Positions 1 through 9,362 of a stretch of 64,000 nucleotides of DNA are shown here, in pieces. A model generated the notes under the pieces. The model did no database searches. It had not been told where the DNA came from and worked only from the letters and a program-made list of their open reading frames with translations. Source of the stretch: DATIYF01 sp035517775 (GTDB taxonomy: Bacteria; Acidobacteriota; Terriglobia; Terriglobales; Acidobacteriaceae); NCBI GenBank assembly GCA_035517775.1, contig DATIYF010000020.1:1-64000 (forward strand), given 5' to 3'. Both the position numbers and the translations under genes were made by a program. Numbering within the stretch: the stretch's first letter is position 1; every line of letters begins with the position of its first letter.

Positions 1-31
1 GGCAAATTGGCCATCAAGGAGGCAGGAAATC

Positions 32-2269
32 ATGGCGAGCAAAGTTCTGGAGGCAGACCGGAATATGCAAGAGACCGGGGGCGCGGGGAACGGCCACAGC
101 CGTCGCAATCGGCCCGGCAAGGGCCGGGGAGCGGCGGAACAAGCAGAGCTGATTTCCCAGGAAATCCGCCGTCTGGTCGAGGCCTCGCACGAAGGCCGCC
201 TCAGTGAGCGTGGCCGGGCGGACCAGTTCGAGGGGGTTTACCGCGAGATGATCGAGGGTGTCAACACCATGCTGGATGCGATTCTGCTGCCCATCGGCGA
301 GGGCAACCGCATTCTGGCGCAAATCTCCAGCGGCAAGATTGACGAACTGATCGCCCAGACCTACAAGGGCGACCACGAAAAAATGAAGCAGGCGGTCAAC
401 AACGTCGCCATCGTGCTGCAGAAGCTGCAAAAGGAACTGGTCCGTCTGAACGATGCCTCCAAGGAAGGCCAACTCTCCGAGCGCGGCAAGCCAGAACAAT
501 TTCAGGGTGCGTATGCGGAGATCGTACACGGTATGAACCAGATGCTGGATGCGATTCTGTTGCCCATCGGCGAAGGCAACCGCATTCTGGCGCAAATCTC
601 CAGCGGCAAAATTGACGAACTGATCGCCCAGACCTACAAGGGCGACCACGAAAAAATGAAGCAGGCGGTCAACAACGTCGCCATCGTGCTGCAGAAGCTG
701 CAAAAGGAACTGGTCCGTCTGAACGATGCCTCCAAGGAAGGCCAGCTCTCCGAGCGCGGCAAGCCGGAGCAGTTCGAGGGCGCCTACGCCGAGATTGTGC
801 GCGGCGTGAATGCCATGCTGGATGCGATTCTGTTGCCCATCGGCGAAGGCAACCGCATCCTGGCGCAAATCTCCAGCGGCAAGATTGACGAACTGATCGC
901 CCAGACCTACAAGGGCGACCACGAAAAAATGAAGCAGGCGGTCAACAACGTCGCCATCGTGCTGCAGGATTTGCAGAAAGAGCTGGCCCGCCTGACCGAG
1001 GCCTCCAACGCCGGGCAACTCTCCGAGCGCGGCCGTCACGACCAATTCCGCGGCGCTTACGGCGACATCATACGTGGCGTCAACGATGTTCTGGAAGCGG
1101 TCATCTCGCCTCTCAACGTTTCCGCCAACTATGTGGACCGCATCAGCAAAGGCGACGTCCCCTCGCAGATTACCGACACCTACCACGGCGACTTCAACAC
1201 TATCAAGAACAACCTGAATACGCTGATCGCGGCCATGAACGAGATCACGCACGCCGCCGAGGAGATTGCCAACGGCAATCTCACCGTGACCCTGCGCGAG
1301 CGCTCGCCACAAGACAAGCTGATGCAAGCCCTGGGGGCGATGGTCAGCGGCCTGACCCGCACGGTGAGCGAAATCCGCACCATCGCAGGCGAGGTCACTT
1401 CCGCCAGCCAGTCCATCAGCACGGCCTCGGTGCAGGTCTCAAACGGCGCCAGCACGCAGGCGGCTTCGGCCGAAGAGGCCTCCTCTTCCATGGAGGAAAT
1501 GGTTTCCAACATCAAGCAGAACGCCGACAATGCGCAGCAGACCGACAAGATCGCGAATAAGTCTGCCAAGGATGCCCAGGAGAGCGGCAAGGCGGTCTCG
1601 GAAGCGGTAGTCGCCATGAAGGAAATTGCCAGCAAGATTTCCATCATTGAGGAGATCGCAAGGCAAACCAACTTACTCGCTCTCAACGCCGCCATTGAAG
1701 CCGCCCGCGCCGGTGAGCATGGCAAGGGCTTCGCCGTGGTGGCGGCCGAAGTGCGCAAGCTGGCCGAGCGCAGCCAGAAGGCGGCGGGCGAGATCAATCA
1801 GCTCTCTGGCACCACCGTCAAGGTCTCCGAAAAGGCCGGCGAGATGCTTGAGAAGCTGGTGCCCGACATTCAGAAGACGGCAGAACTGGTGCAGGAGATC
1901 AGCGCCGCCAGCAAGGAGCAGGACACCGGCGCCGAGCAGATCAACAAAGCGCTGCAGCAACTGGAGAAAGTGATTCAGCAGAACGCTTCCGCCTCCGAAG
2001 AAATGGCCTCCACCACGGAGGAATTGACGGGCCAGGCCGACCAGCTCATGAGCGCACTGGGCTTCTTCCGCACCGGAAACGAAACCCAGGGACATGCTCA
2101 TGCTGCCCGGTCCACGGGATCGAAAGCTGCAGGGGCGGCCCCGCCGGCCAAGCCCGCCAAGGCGGAACGCGCCGCCATGAGCGCGAAGGCGGGGGCAAAG
2201 TCGGGCGTCAGCTTGCATATGACGGAGTCGGGCGGCGACAGCATGGACAAAGAATTCGAGCGTTACTGA
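32..2269 (+). CDS. Soluble multi-HAMP methyl-accepting chemotaxis protein
   Basis: Chemoreceptor-type signal transducer of 745 residues that would control a CheA/CheW-type kinase complex. A strong ribosome site (AAGGAGG) precedes the ATG at 32. No hydrophobic segment long enough for a membrane span is visible, so the protein should be cytoplasmic. Residues about 80-352 hold three nearly identical 91-residue HAMP-like units, followed by further HAMP-like sequence to about residue 440. The methyl-accepting domain covers about 460-690, and its signalling tip carries the classic QTNLLALNAAIEAARAGEHG motif near residue 545. An Ala/Lys/Pro-rich linker of some 60 residues leads to the C-terminal pentapeptide EFERY, which fits the CheR/CheB docking consensus. 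It heads an operon with cheW, cheR, cheD and cheB. The ligand or input is unknown. Confidence 0.93.
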   Translation: MASKVLEADRNMQETGGAGNGHSRRNRPGKGRGAAEQAELISQEIRRLVEASHEGRLSERGRADQFEGVYREMIEGVNTMLDAILLPIGEGNRILAQISSGKIDELIAQTYKGDHEKMKQAVNNVAIVLQKLQKELVRLNDASKEGQLSERGKPEQFQGAYAEIVHGMNQMLDAILLPIGEGNRILAQISSGKIDELIAQTYKGDHEKMKQAVNNVAIVLQKLQKELVRLNDASKEGQLSERGKPEQFEGAYAEIVRGVNAMLDAILLPIGEGNRILAQISSGKIDELIAQTYKGDHEKMKQAVNNVAIVLQDLQKELARLTEASNAGQLSERGRHDQFRGAYGDIIRGVNDVLEAVISPLNVSANYVDRISKGDVPSQITDTYHGDFNTIKNNLNTLIAAMNEITHAAEEIANGNLTVTLRERSPQDKLMQALGAMVSGLTRTVSEIRTIAGEVTSASQSISTASVQVSNGASTQAASAEEASSSMEEMVSNIKQNADNAQQTDKIANKSAKDAQESGKAVSEAVVAMKEIASKISIIEEIARQTNLLALNAAIEAARAGEHGKGFAVVAAEVRKLAERSQKAAGEINQLSGTTVKVSEKAGEMLEKLVPDIQKTAELVQEISAASKEQDTGAEQINKALQQLEKVIQQNASASEEMASTTEELTGQADQLMSALGFFRTGNETQGHAHAARSTGSKAAGAAPPAKPAKAERAAMSAKAGAKSGVSLHMTESGGDSMDKEFERY
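269..1087 (+). repeat. Three tandem 273-bp in-frame repeats (HAMP units)
   Basis: The codon stretch starting at the ATG of MLDAILLPIG recurs at 269, 542 and 815, an exact 273-bp (91-codon) period. The first half of each unit is almost base-for-base identical, and the second half has drifted more, especially in the third copy. This indicates recent internal duplication or ongoing gene conversion of HAMP modules. Confidence 0.88.
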
Positions 2270-2319
2270 CCTCGGGAGCAAGCGCGCGAAGGCAGCAAGC
2301 GCGCGGGAAAGGAGTGAAC

Positions 2320-2841
2320 ATGAGCGTCAGCGAGATTACCGAGACGAGGCAGTATCTTACCTTCAAGCTGGGCAACGAAGTTTTCGCCATTGACGTTGCC
2401 AAGGTAAGGGAGGTGCTCGATTTCACCACCATTACCGCCATGCCGCGCACCCCTGACTTCATGAGCGGGGTCATCAACCTGCGCGGAAATGTGGTGCCGG
2501 TGGTGGATTTGCGCCTGTGCTTTGAAATGTCGAAGACCGAAAGGACGCGAAACACCTGCATCGTGGTGGTCGAGGTGGTGCTGGAAGGAGAGTCCACCGT
2601 GATCGGGGCGCTGGCGGATTCGGTGGAAGAAGTGATTGATCTCGAGCCGGAACAGATTCAGCCCGCGCCGCGGATTGGCACCCAGATTCGCACCGACTTC
2701 ATCAAGGGCATGGGCAAGCGCGACACGCAATTCATCATGATCCTCGATATTGACCGGGTTTTCTCCGCGGAAGAGCTGGCCGCCGTGCGCGGCGGCGCCG
2801 AAACCAGCCGCCCCCTGGCCGAAGCCGGTGCGGCGAGCTGA
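2320..2841 (+). CDS. cheW: Chemotaxis adaptor protein CheW
   Basis: CheW couples chemoreceptors to the CheA kinase. The 173-residue protein shows the family pattern: YLTFKLGNEVFAIDVAKVREVL at the start of the SH3-like fold, then MSGVINLRGNVVPVVDLR, and IGALADSVEEVIDL. I chose the ATG at 2320 because GGGAAAGGAG lies directly upstream; an in-frame GTG at 2314 overlaps that site. A short Ala-rich tail follows the fold. It sits 50 bp after the receptor gene and 30 bp before cheR, so co-expression is likely. CheA, its usual partner, is not seen in this window. Confidence 0.95.
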   Translation: MSVSEITETRQYLTFKLGNEVFAIDVAKVREVLDFTTITAMPRTPDFMSGVINLRGNVVPVVDLRLCFEMSKTERTRNTCIVVVEVVLEGESTVIGALADSVEEVIDLEPEQIQPAPRIGTQIRTDFIKGMGKRDTQFIMILDIDRVFSAEELAAVRGGAETSRPLAEAGAAS

Positions 2842-2871
2842 GGGGGCGGCCCAGCCTGCCGTTCGAATTGC

Positions 2872-3729
2872 ATGAGCCGCCACGAGGAAGGTCTCTCCAG
2901 CCCCGACCTGGAACGGCTGCGCAGTCTGGTGTATGCGCAATCCGGCATCACCCTGGGGCCAGACAAGAGGGTCATGCTCGAAGTGCGGCTCAAAAGACGG
3001 TTGCGCAGCCTGAATCTCTCCACTTACTCCGCGTACTGCGAGTATCTGTTTTCGCGCCGCGGCCAGCAGGAGGAACTTGTCCACCTGCTGGACGTGGTCA
3101 CCACCAACAAGACGGATTTTTTTCGCGAGCCGGCGCATTTCGACTTTCTGGCCAAAAAAGCGCTTCCGGAAATCGCCGCCGGGGGCGGAAACAGCCGCAG
3201 GATCCTGGTGTGGAGCGCGGGTTGCTCCACCGGCGAAGAGCCTTACACCCTGGCCATTGTACTCAGCGAGTTTGCCGAGTCTCATCCCGGCTTTTGCTTT
3301 CGCGTGCTGGCCACCGATATTTCGGGAACGGTTCTGGCCCGGGCGAAGAAGGGAGTCTTCACCTCGGAGGTGGTCAGTCCCGTTCCCCAGGGCCTGCGCA
3401 GAAAATACTTCATGCGCAGCCGCGACCCCGAGTCGAAGCTGCAGCGCGTGGTTCCCGAGCTCCGGGGCCTGGTGGAGTTTCGGCGTCTGAACTTGATGGA
3501 TAGAGACCTCGGCCTGGCGGAACCGGCCCAGTTCATCTTCTGCCGCAACGTCGTGATCTACTTCGACCGGCCCACCCAGCACCGGCTCTTCGAAAAGCTG
3601 GCCCGCCATCTGGCGCCGAACGGCTACCTCTTTATTGGTCACTCCGAGACCCTGCACGGTATGGATCTCCCTCTAACGCCGGTCGCCCCGGCCCTGTACA
3701 GGAAGAATCATGAGCGAGTGCGTATCTGA
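2872..3729 (+). CDS. cheR: Chemotaxis protein methyltransferase CheR
   Basis: SAM-dependent methyltransferase that methylates glutamates on chemoreceptors during adaptation. In 285 residues it shows the helical N-terminal domain (LERLRSLVYAQSGITL), the conserved TTNKTDFFREP segment, the SAM-binding motif WSAGCSTGEEPYTLAI near residue 120, and a Rossmann C-terminal part ending FIGHSETL. The last 20 bp overlap the start of cheD. The receptor upstream ends in a candidate pentapeptide tether, which suggests that this CheR docks there. Length is normal for the family. Confidence 0.96.
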   Translation: MSRHEEGLSSPDLERLRSLVYAQSGITLGPDKRVMLEVRLKRRLRSLNLSTYSAYCEYLFSRRGQQEELVHLLDVVTTNKTDFFREPAHFDFLAKKALPEIAAGGGNSRRILVWSAGCSTGEEPYTLAIVLSEFAESHPGFCFRVLATDISGTVLARAKKGVFTSEVVSPVPQGLRRKYFMRSRDPESKLQRVVPELRGLVEFRRLNLMDRDLGLAEPAQFIFCRNVVIYFDRPTQHRLFEKLARHLAPNGYLFIGHSETLHGMDLPLTPVAPALYRKNHERVRI

Positions 3730-4270
3730 GCTGCCGCAAGTCTATTTGAACCCGGGCGAGTTTCACCTGGCGCGGGAGCCGGCGGTGCTGCGCACCATCC
3801 TGGGCTCTTGCGTCGGGGTTACGTTCTGGTGCAAGCGCATCGGCAGCGGCGCGCTCTGCCATGCCATGCTGCCCCGATTTCCCGGCGACCCGGCGGCGGT
3901 CAAACCTGCGGAGCGCTGGCGTTACGTAGATTTCTGCATTCGCGAGCTGGCGTGCCGTTTTGACCGCCTGGGCGCTCATCGCGCCGAGGTCGAGATCAAA
4001 CTGTTCGGCGGAGCCGATGTGTTGCCGGTTGACCTAGCCGGCCTGTCTCCAAGAGCCACGGTCGGCCAGATGAATTGCCGGCGGGCGATTGAGGTGCTGC
4101 AAGGCGAAGGCTTGCACATCATTGCTTCGGATCTCGGCGGTTCCTGGGGACGCGCGATTCGCTTTCACACCGGCACCGGCGAGGTGCTGATGCGGCGCAT
4201 CGTCAAGCCGGTCAGCGACAGCCATTTGCCTCCCGGCCATCTGCTGGAGGCGGGGAATCACGACTCATGA
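3710..4270 (+). CDS. cheD: Chemoreceptor glutamine deamidase CheD
   Basis: CheD deamidates receptor glutamines to methyl-accepting glutamates. The 186-residue protein has the catalytic Cys in ILGSCVGVTFW and the His in LCHAMLPRF, and the later KLFGGADV and INCRRA-like segments (here GQMNCRRAIEVL) typical of the family. The ATG at 3710 lies inside the end of cheR, and the stop overlaps the cheB start as ATGA, so translation is probably coupled along cheR-cheD-cheB. Confidence 0.94.
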   Translation: MSECVSELPQVYLNPGEFHLAREPAVLRTILGSCVGVTFWCKRIGSGALCHAMLPRFPGDPAAVKPAERWRYVDFCIRELACRFDRLGAHRAEVEIKLFGGADVLPVDLAGLSPRATVGQMNCRRAIEVLQGEGLHIIASDLGGSWGRAIRFHTGTGEVLMRRIVKPVSDSHLPPGHLLEAGNHDS

Positions 4271-5331
4271 GCCCGCGCAAGATTCGCGTCCTGGTAGTGG
4301 ATGACTCCGCCGTCGTCCGCCAGACTTTGACCGAAGTGCTGGCTTCGGATGAAGAAATCGAAGTGATCGGCGCCGCCGGAGATCCCTTTGTGGCGGCCGA
4401 CCGGATTCGCGACGAAGTGCCCGACGTCATCACCCTCGACATCGAAATGCCCCGCATGGATGGTCTGACTTTTTTGCAGAAGATCATGAGCCAGCACCCC
4501 ATTCCGGTGGTCATCTGTTCCAGCCTGGCGCAGGAAGGCGCCGAGAGCACGCTCAAAGCTCTGGAATATGGCGCCGTGGAGATCATTGCCAAGCCCCGCC
4601 TGGGCAGCAAGCAGTTCCTGGAAGAATCGCAGATCGTGTTGTGCCAAACGGTGAAGGCCGCGGCCTCGGCCCGGCTGCGGCCCATTCAACCCAGGCATGC
4701 GGTCGAACCTAAGCTCACCGCCGATGCGATTCTCGCTCCCGCCACCGGCGCCATGGTCGAAACCACGGAAAAAGTCGTTGCCATCGGCGCCTCCACCGGC
4801 GGCACCGAAGCGCTGACCACCGTCCTCGAAGCCATGCCCAGCGATGCTCCCGGCACCGTGATCGTGCAGCACATGCCGGAGATGTTCACCCGCGCCTTCG
4901 CCAATCGGCTGAATGGCTTGTGCAACATCGCCGTGAAAGAGGCCGAAAGCAACGATACCGTCTTGCGGGGGCGCGCCCTGATTGCGCCCGGGAACCATCA
5001 CATGCTGCTCAAGCGCAGCGGCGCCCGCTACTACGTGGAGATCAAGGACGGGCCGCTGGTCGCCCGCCATCGGCCCTCGGTGGATGTCCTGTTCCGCTCA
5101 GCCGCCCGATATGCCGGGCAGAATGCGGTCGGAGTCATCCTGACCGGAATGGGCGACGACGGCGCCAGCGGCATGCATGAAATGAAAAAAGCCGGCGCTT
5201 ACACCATTGCCCAGGATGAGGAAACCTGCGTGGTGTTCGGCATGCCCAACGAAGCCATCAAGCGGGGCGCCGTGGACAAGGTGCTGCCTCTGCCGAGTGT
5301 GGCGAGCGCAATCCTGCGCCACGCCCATTAG
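4267..5331 (+). CDS. cheB: Chemotaxis response regulator protein-glutamate methylesterase CheB
   Basis: CheB removes receptor methyl groups when phosphorylated. In 354 residues the N-terminal receiver has the acidic pair at D12/D13 and phospho-acceptor D58 (VITLDIEMPRMDG). The C-terminal esterase carries the triad motifs AIGASTGGT (Ser, about residue 177), VQHMPEMFT (His, about 202) and LTGMGDDGASG (Asp, about 297). The start overlaps the cheD stop by 4 bp. With CheR and CheD this gives a full receptor-adaptation set. Confidence 0.97.
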   Translation: MSPRKIRVLVVDDSAVVRQTLTEVLASDEEIEVIGAAGDPFVAADRIRDEVPDVITLDIEMPRMDGLTFLQKIMSQHPIPVVICSSLAQEGAESTLKALEYGAVEIIAKPRLGSKQFLEESQIVLCQTVKAAASARLRPIQPRHAVEPKLTADAILAPATGAMVETTEKVVAIGASTGGTEALTTVLEAMPSDAPGTVIVQHMPEMFTRAFANRLNGLCNIAVKEAESNDTVLRGRALIAPGNHHMLLKRSGARYYVEIKDGPLVARHRPSVDVLFRSAARYAGQNAVGVILTGMGDDGASGMHEMKKAGAYTIAQDEETCVVFGMPNEAIKRGAVDKVLPLPSVASAILRHAH

Positions 5332-5334
5332 CGG

Positions 5335-8300
5335 ATGGCGGCTAAAGCTCACCCGCGCCGGAGTTCGTCTTGGGGAGAGGATCGAAATCGAGGCATCGTG
5401 ACGCCCGTCAGAGGACTTGAAAATTCGCGGTTTCCGCAGACAGCTAGTCCGGCGGGCGGACCCGGCGCCGCGATGGCCGCTGCCCCTCTGGCGGAAGTGG
5501 ACCCTCTCGTCCTGGCCACGGCCATAACCCAGGTGGCCGAGGCGCTGCTGATTACCGATCCGGAGGGCAAGATTCAATACACCAACCCGGCGTTTACCCG
5601 CCTGACCGGGTACAGCGCGGAAGAGGCTGCCGGGCAGACGCCGCGCTTCCTGAAGTCCGGCAAAGAGGATCCAGAGTTCTACCGTGGCTTATGGAGCACC
5701 ATTCTCGCCGGCAGCGTCTGGCAAGGCGTGCTTACCAACAAGCGCAAAGATGGCAGCCTCTATACCGAAGAGATGAGCATCACGCCGGTGCGCAATCCAC
5801 GGGGCGTCATCACGCATTTCATCGCCATCAAGCAGGACGTAACCGAACGCCGGGCTGCTGCCGCGGCCAGCAGCTTTCTGGCTTCTCTGGTAGAGGCTTC
5901 CAGTGATGCCATCTTCGGCCTGAGCCTCGATGAGAAGATCCTCAGTTGGAATCGCGGCGCGGAACACCTCTACGGCTATTCCTCCGAGGAGATCATCGGC
6001 CGCCCGGGAACCACCCTGATCGCGCCCGAGCGCCACGAGCTGTTCCATTTGCGCTATCAGGAAGTCAAAGCGGGCCGCAATCTGGGTCCCTACGAAGGCG
6101 CAGGAATCAGGAAGGATGGCAACCGGGTCCAGATCTCGGCCACGGTCTCTCCCATCCGCGACGCCACGGGCGTTGTTTCCGGCGGTACCGTGGTGGTGCG
6201 CGATATCACCGCCCGGCTGCGCACCGAGCAGATCGTGCAGAGCCTTTCCAACAATCTAAGAGAGGTAGAGCGCGTCGGCCACCTGGCCAGTTGGGAGCTG
6301 GATATGGTGGCGCGCGAACTCCGCGGCTCGGAAGAGCTTTTTCGCCTGTTCACCCGGGTGCCGCGCACTGAGCCCGTTCCCTTTGCTCAAGCCCTGCTGG
6401 CGATTCCCAAGGCCGACCGCCGCCAGGTGAACGCGGCCGTCGAGAATGCCCTGCGCACTCATGAGCCCTTCGATTTGCAGCACCGGATTCTCTGCCCAGA
6501 CGGAGCGCTGCGCGTGGTCCGCAGCCGGGGGCAGGCGGTGCAGGGACTCGACGGCCAAAGCCCGCGAATCGTTGGCACGACGCTGGATATCACCGAGGCT
6601 CATCTGGCGCATGAGAAACTTGCCCTCAACGAGGAAAAATACCGCTCTCTGGTTCTCAACATTCCCGATGTTACCTGGACCGCGGCCGTCAGCGGCGAAA
6701 CCGTTTACGTCAGCCCCAACGTCGAACGGGTGTACGGCTTTACCGCCGAGGAAATCTGTGCCCCGGGATCGGACCTCTGGCTGGCAAGAATTCATCCTGC
6801 CGATTCCAAGCGCGTGATAGAGGCTTTCGCCGCGCTGTTCTCGCAGGGGAACCCCTTCGACGTCGAATATCAGGTGCAGCACAAGGATGGCCGCTGGATC
6901 TGGATTCACGACCGGGCCATCCGCACCCACGAGCACGATGGCGTGCTTTATGCCGACGGCATTTTCAACGACATCACCGAGCGCAAGCGGGTCGAAGACC
7001 AGCTGAGAAAGCTCTCCCGGGCGGTAGAGCAGAGCCCGGCCTGTGTGGTCATTACTGATCCCGAGGGAAACATCGAGTATGTCAATTCCAAATTCACCGA
7101 GCTGACCGGGTATGCCTTCGAAGAAATCAGGGGCAAAAATCCCCGGTTTCTCAAGTCGGGCCTGACTTCGGCTGCCACTTACCGCGAACTTTGGCAGATC
7201 ATCCGTAACGGAGGCGAATGGCGCGGCGAGTTCGCCAACAAGAAGAAGAGCGGCGAGCTCTATTGGGAGCATGCCTCCGTCTCTGCGCTTCGCAACTCGC
7301 GCGGCCAGATCACCAACTTCATCGCCATCAAACAAGACATCACCGAGCGCAAAGCGGTGGAGCAGGAACTGCGCATGGCCACCCAGGCGGCGGAGGCGGC
7401 CAGCCGGGCCAAGAGCCAGTTCCTGGCCACCATGAGCCACGAAATCCGCACTCCCATGAACGGCGTGATCGGCATGACCGGTCTTCTTCTGCAAACCGAA
7501 CTCACTCCCGAACAGCACCGCTTTGCGGAAATCGTGCGCGCCAGCGGCCAGGCCCTGATGGAGATCATCAACAGCATTCTGGACTTCTCTAAAATTGAAG
7601 CCGGCAAACTTTCTCTGGAACCCGTGGATTTCGACCTCAGCGTGTCCCTGCAATATGCGGCCGAGCTTTTGGCGGTTAAGGCCCAGGAAAAAGGACTGGA
7701 GCTGACTTGTGAGGTAGAGCCCGGAACGCCGCGCCACCTTCGCGGGGATGAGGGCCGGCTTCGCCAGGTGCTGCTCAATCTGCTGGGCAATGCGGTGAAA
7801 TTTACTCATCATGGCGAAGTCGCGCTCAAAGTCAGCATCGAGCGGCAGGACGAGCACGAGGCCACACTTTGCTTCACGGTGATGGATACCGGCATCGGCT
7901 TTCGCCAGGACCAGGCCGCCGATCTGTTCGCTCCCTTTGTGCAGGCCGATGGTTCCACCACCCGCCGCTATGGCGGAACCGGGCTGGGCCTGGCGATTGC
8001 CAAGAGATTGGTAGAGATGATGGGCGGAGACATTGGAGTGGAGAGCATCGAGGGCCAGGGTTCGACTTTCTGGTTCACCGCCCCGTTTGAAAAGCAGGCG
8101 CAAGCCGGCCTTGCTGATGATGGTCCCGAAATTCCCGCCGCCAAGACCCTGATCGTAGATGACAACTCGACCGCCCGCTCTTTGCTCGCGCACCTTCTGC
8201 GGTCCTGGGGATGTGAGACGAAAGAGGTTGCCGATGCAGAGTCTGGCCTGGCCGCATTGCGCCAGGCCGCCGCTATGAGTTCCCCTTTCCGCGTGGCACT

Positions 8301-9339
8301 GCTCGATCTCACTCTGCCCCGGATAAACGGAGAGGAGCTGGGGCGGCAAATCGCCGCAGATCCCCAACTGCGCGCAACTGCGCCGGTGCTGATGACCGGC
8401 GTGGGAAAGTCAACCGACTCCGTTCGTCTGCGCAAGTGGGGCTTCAAGGCTTCAGTGTCCAAGCCGATTTGGGAGTCCGCTTTGCGGCATGCGATGGCTC
8501 AGGCTCTCAATCCCGGGCGCAAGGCGGAAAGCAACCCAAGCCACCCCGCAAAAGAGCCGCCCGGTGAAACCGCGAACCAGGCCGCCCGCATTCTGGTGGC
8601 CGAAGACAACCCCACCAACCAGGAAGTGGTGCTGGCCATCCTGAACAAATTCGGTTATCGCGCCCATGTTGTGGCCGACGGCGCTCAGGCTCTTATGGCA
8701 CTTGAGCGCGCGGACTATGACATCGTTCTGATGGATTGCCTGATGCCCGGAATAGACGGTTACGAAGCGACTCGCCGCATCCGGCAGAGGAACCCCCAGG
8801 CCCGCAATCACGGCATTCCCATCGTCGCTCTCACCGCTGACGTGATGGAGGGCGATCGTGACAAATGTCTGGCGGCCGGCATGAGCGATTACCTCGCCAA
8901 GCCCATCCAGCCGCAGCAACTCGCCGATGCCCTGGCAAAGTGGCTGGCCTCTTCGGCGGCCGCGCCCGGCGGCCTGCCTCCCCTTGCGCGGCATAGGCCG
9001 CAGCCGGCATTCCACGAAGAAGAGTTGCTCGCCCGCCTGATGGGCGATAAGGCGCTGGCGCGCACCGTCGTGGCCGGTTTCCTGAATGACTTCCCGCGGC
9101 AGTTGCAGGCCTTGAAAATGCAGATCGAGCAGCGCGACTCATCCAGCGCCAAGACCTTGGCCCACGCCCTCAAAGGAGCGGCGGCGACGGTCTCCGCCCG
9201 GTCTTTGTGCGCAACCGCTCTCGATCTGCAGCAAGCCGCGGCAGCGGAAAATTTCACTGCAGCCGAGCAACTGCTCTCGCGGCTCAATAACGAATTTCAC
9301 CGCCTGAACCGGGCCCTGAAACAAGCAGGATGGATCTAG
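5335..9339 (+). CDS. Hybrid sensor histidine kinase with five PAS domains, two receivers and Hpt
   Basis: A 1334-residue cytoplasmic multi-step phosphorelay kinase. Five PAS/PAC units run from about residue 55 to 680; units 1 and 5 are close relatives (both have ITDPEG, TGY and NPRFLKSG-like stretches). The HisKA box SHEIRTPMNG puts the phospho-His at about 702. The ATPase domain shows the N box (GNAVKF), DTGIGF and GGTGLGLAIAKRL. Receiver 1 has LLDLTLPRING. Receiver 2 has AEDNPTNQE, a phospho-acceptor in LMDCLMPGIDG (about 1133) and LAKPIQ. The Hpt domain has His in AHALKGAAA (about 1276). No membrane segment is visible. The start is uncertain: ATG 5335 has no clear ribosome site, and GTG 5398 or ATG 5473 are alternatives. 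It lies 3 bp after cheB and overlaps a poor start of the next receiver gene. Confidence 0.93.
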   Translation: MAAKAHPRRSSSWGEDRNRGIVTPVRGLENSRFPQTASPAGGPGAAMAAAPLAEVDPLVLATAITQVAEALLITDPEGKIQYTNPAFTRLTGYSAEEAAGQTPRFLKSGKEDPEFYRGLWSTILAGSVWQGVLTNKRKDGSLYTEEMSITPVRNPRGVITHFIAIKQDVTERRAAAAASSFLASLVEASSDAIFGLSLDEKILSWNRGAEHLYGYSSEEIIGRPGTTLIAPERHELFHLRYQEVKAGRNLGPYEGAGIRKDGNRVQISATVSPIRDATGVVSGGTVVVRDITARLRTEQIVQSLSNNLREVERVGHLASWELDMVARELRGSEELFRLFTRVPRTEPVPFAQALLAIPKADRRQVNAAVENALRTHEPFDLQHRILCPDGALRVVRSRGQAVQGLDGQSPRIVGTTLDITEAHLAHEKLALNEEKYRSLVLNIPDVTWTAAVSGETVYVSPNVERVYGFTAEEICAPGSDLWLARIHPADSKRVIEAFAALFSQGNPFDVEYQVQHKDGRWIWIHDRAIRTHEHDGVLYADGIFNDITERKRVEDQLRKLSRAVEQSPACVVITDPEGNIEYVNSKFTELTGYAFEEIRGKNPRFLKSGLTSAATYRELWQIIRNGGEWRGEFANKKKSGELYWEHASVSALRNSRGQITNFIAIKQDITERKAVEQELRMATQAAEAASRAKSQFLATMSHEIRTPMNGVIGMTGLLLQTELTPEQHRFAEIVRASGQALMEIINSILDFSKIEAGKLSLEPVDFDLSVSLQYAAELLAVKAQEKGLELTCEVEPGTPRHLRGDEGRLRQVLLNLLGNAVKFTHHGEVALKVSIERQDEHEATLCFTVMDTGIGFRQDQAADLFAPFVQADGSTTRRYGGTGLGLAIAKRLVEMMGGDIGVESIEGQGSTFWFTAPFEKQAQAGLADDGPEIPAAKTLIVDDNSTARSLLAHLLRSWGCETKEVADAESGLAALRQAAAMSSPFRVALLDLTLPRINGEELGRQIAADPQLRATAPVLMTGVGKSTDSVRLRKWGFKASVSKPIWESALRHAMAQALNPGRKAESNPSHPAKEPPGETANQAARILVAEDNPTNQEVVLAILNKFGYRAHVVADGAQALMALERADYDIVLMDCLMPGIDGYEATRRIRQRNPQARNHGIPIVALTADVMEGDRDKCLAAGMSDYLAKPIQPQQLADALAKWLASSAAAPGGLPPLARHRPQPAFHEEELLARLMGDKALARTVVAGFLNDFPRQLQALKMQIEQRDSSSAKTLAHALKGAAATVSARSLCATALDLQQAAAAENFTAAEQLLSRLNNEFHRLNRALKQAGWI

Positions 9340-9362
9340 TCCCAAACAGAAAGGTGGAACCT

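Noticed and set aside
14..1327. 437-codon open frame antisense to the chemoreceptor
   Set aside because: Its length follows from GC-rich codons and the internal repeats of the sense gene; the protein is repetitive, has no ribosome site and matches no family.
2263..3657. 464-codon open frame antisense to cheW and cheR
   Set aside because: It covers two well-supported genes on the other strand and has no domain pattern of its own.
6256..8367. 703-codon open frame antisense to the hybrid kinase
   Set aside because: Mirror of a high-GC coding region; no recognisable motif, and the sense gene has intact catalytic motifs.
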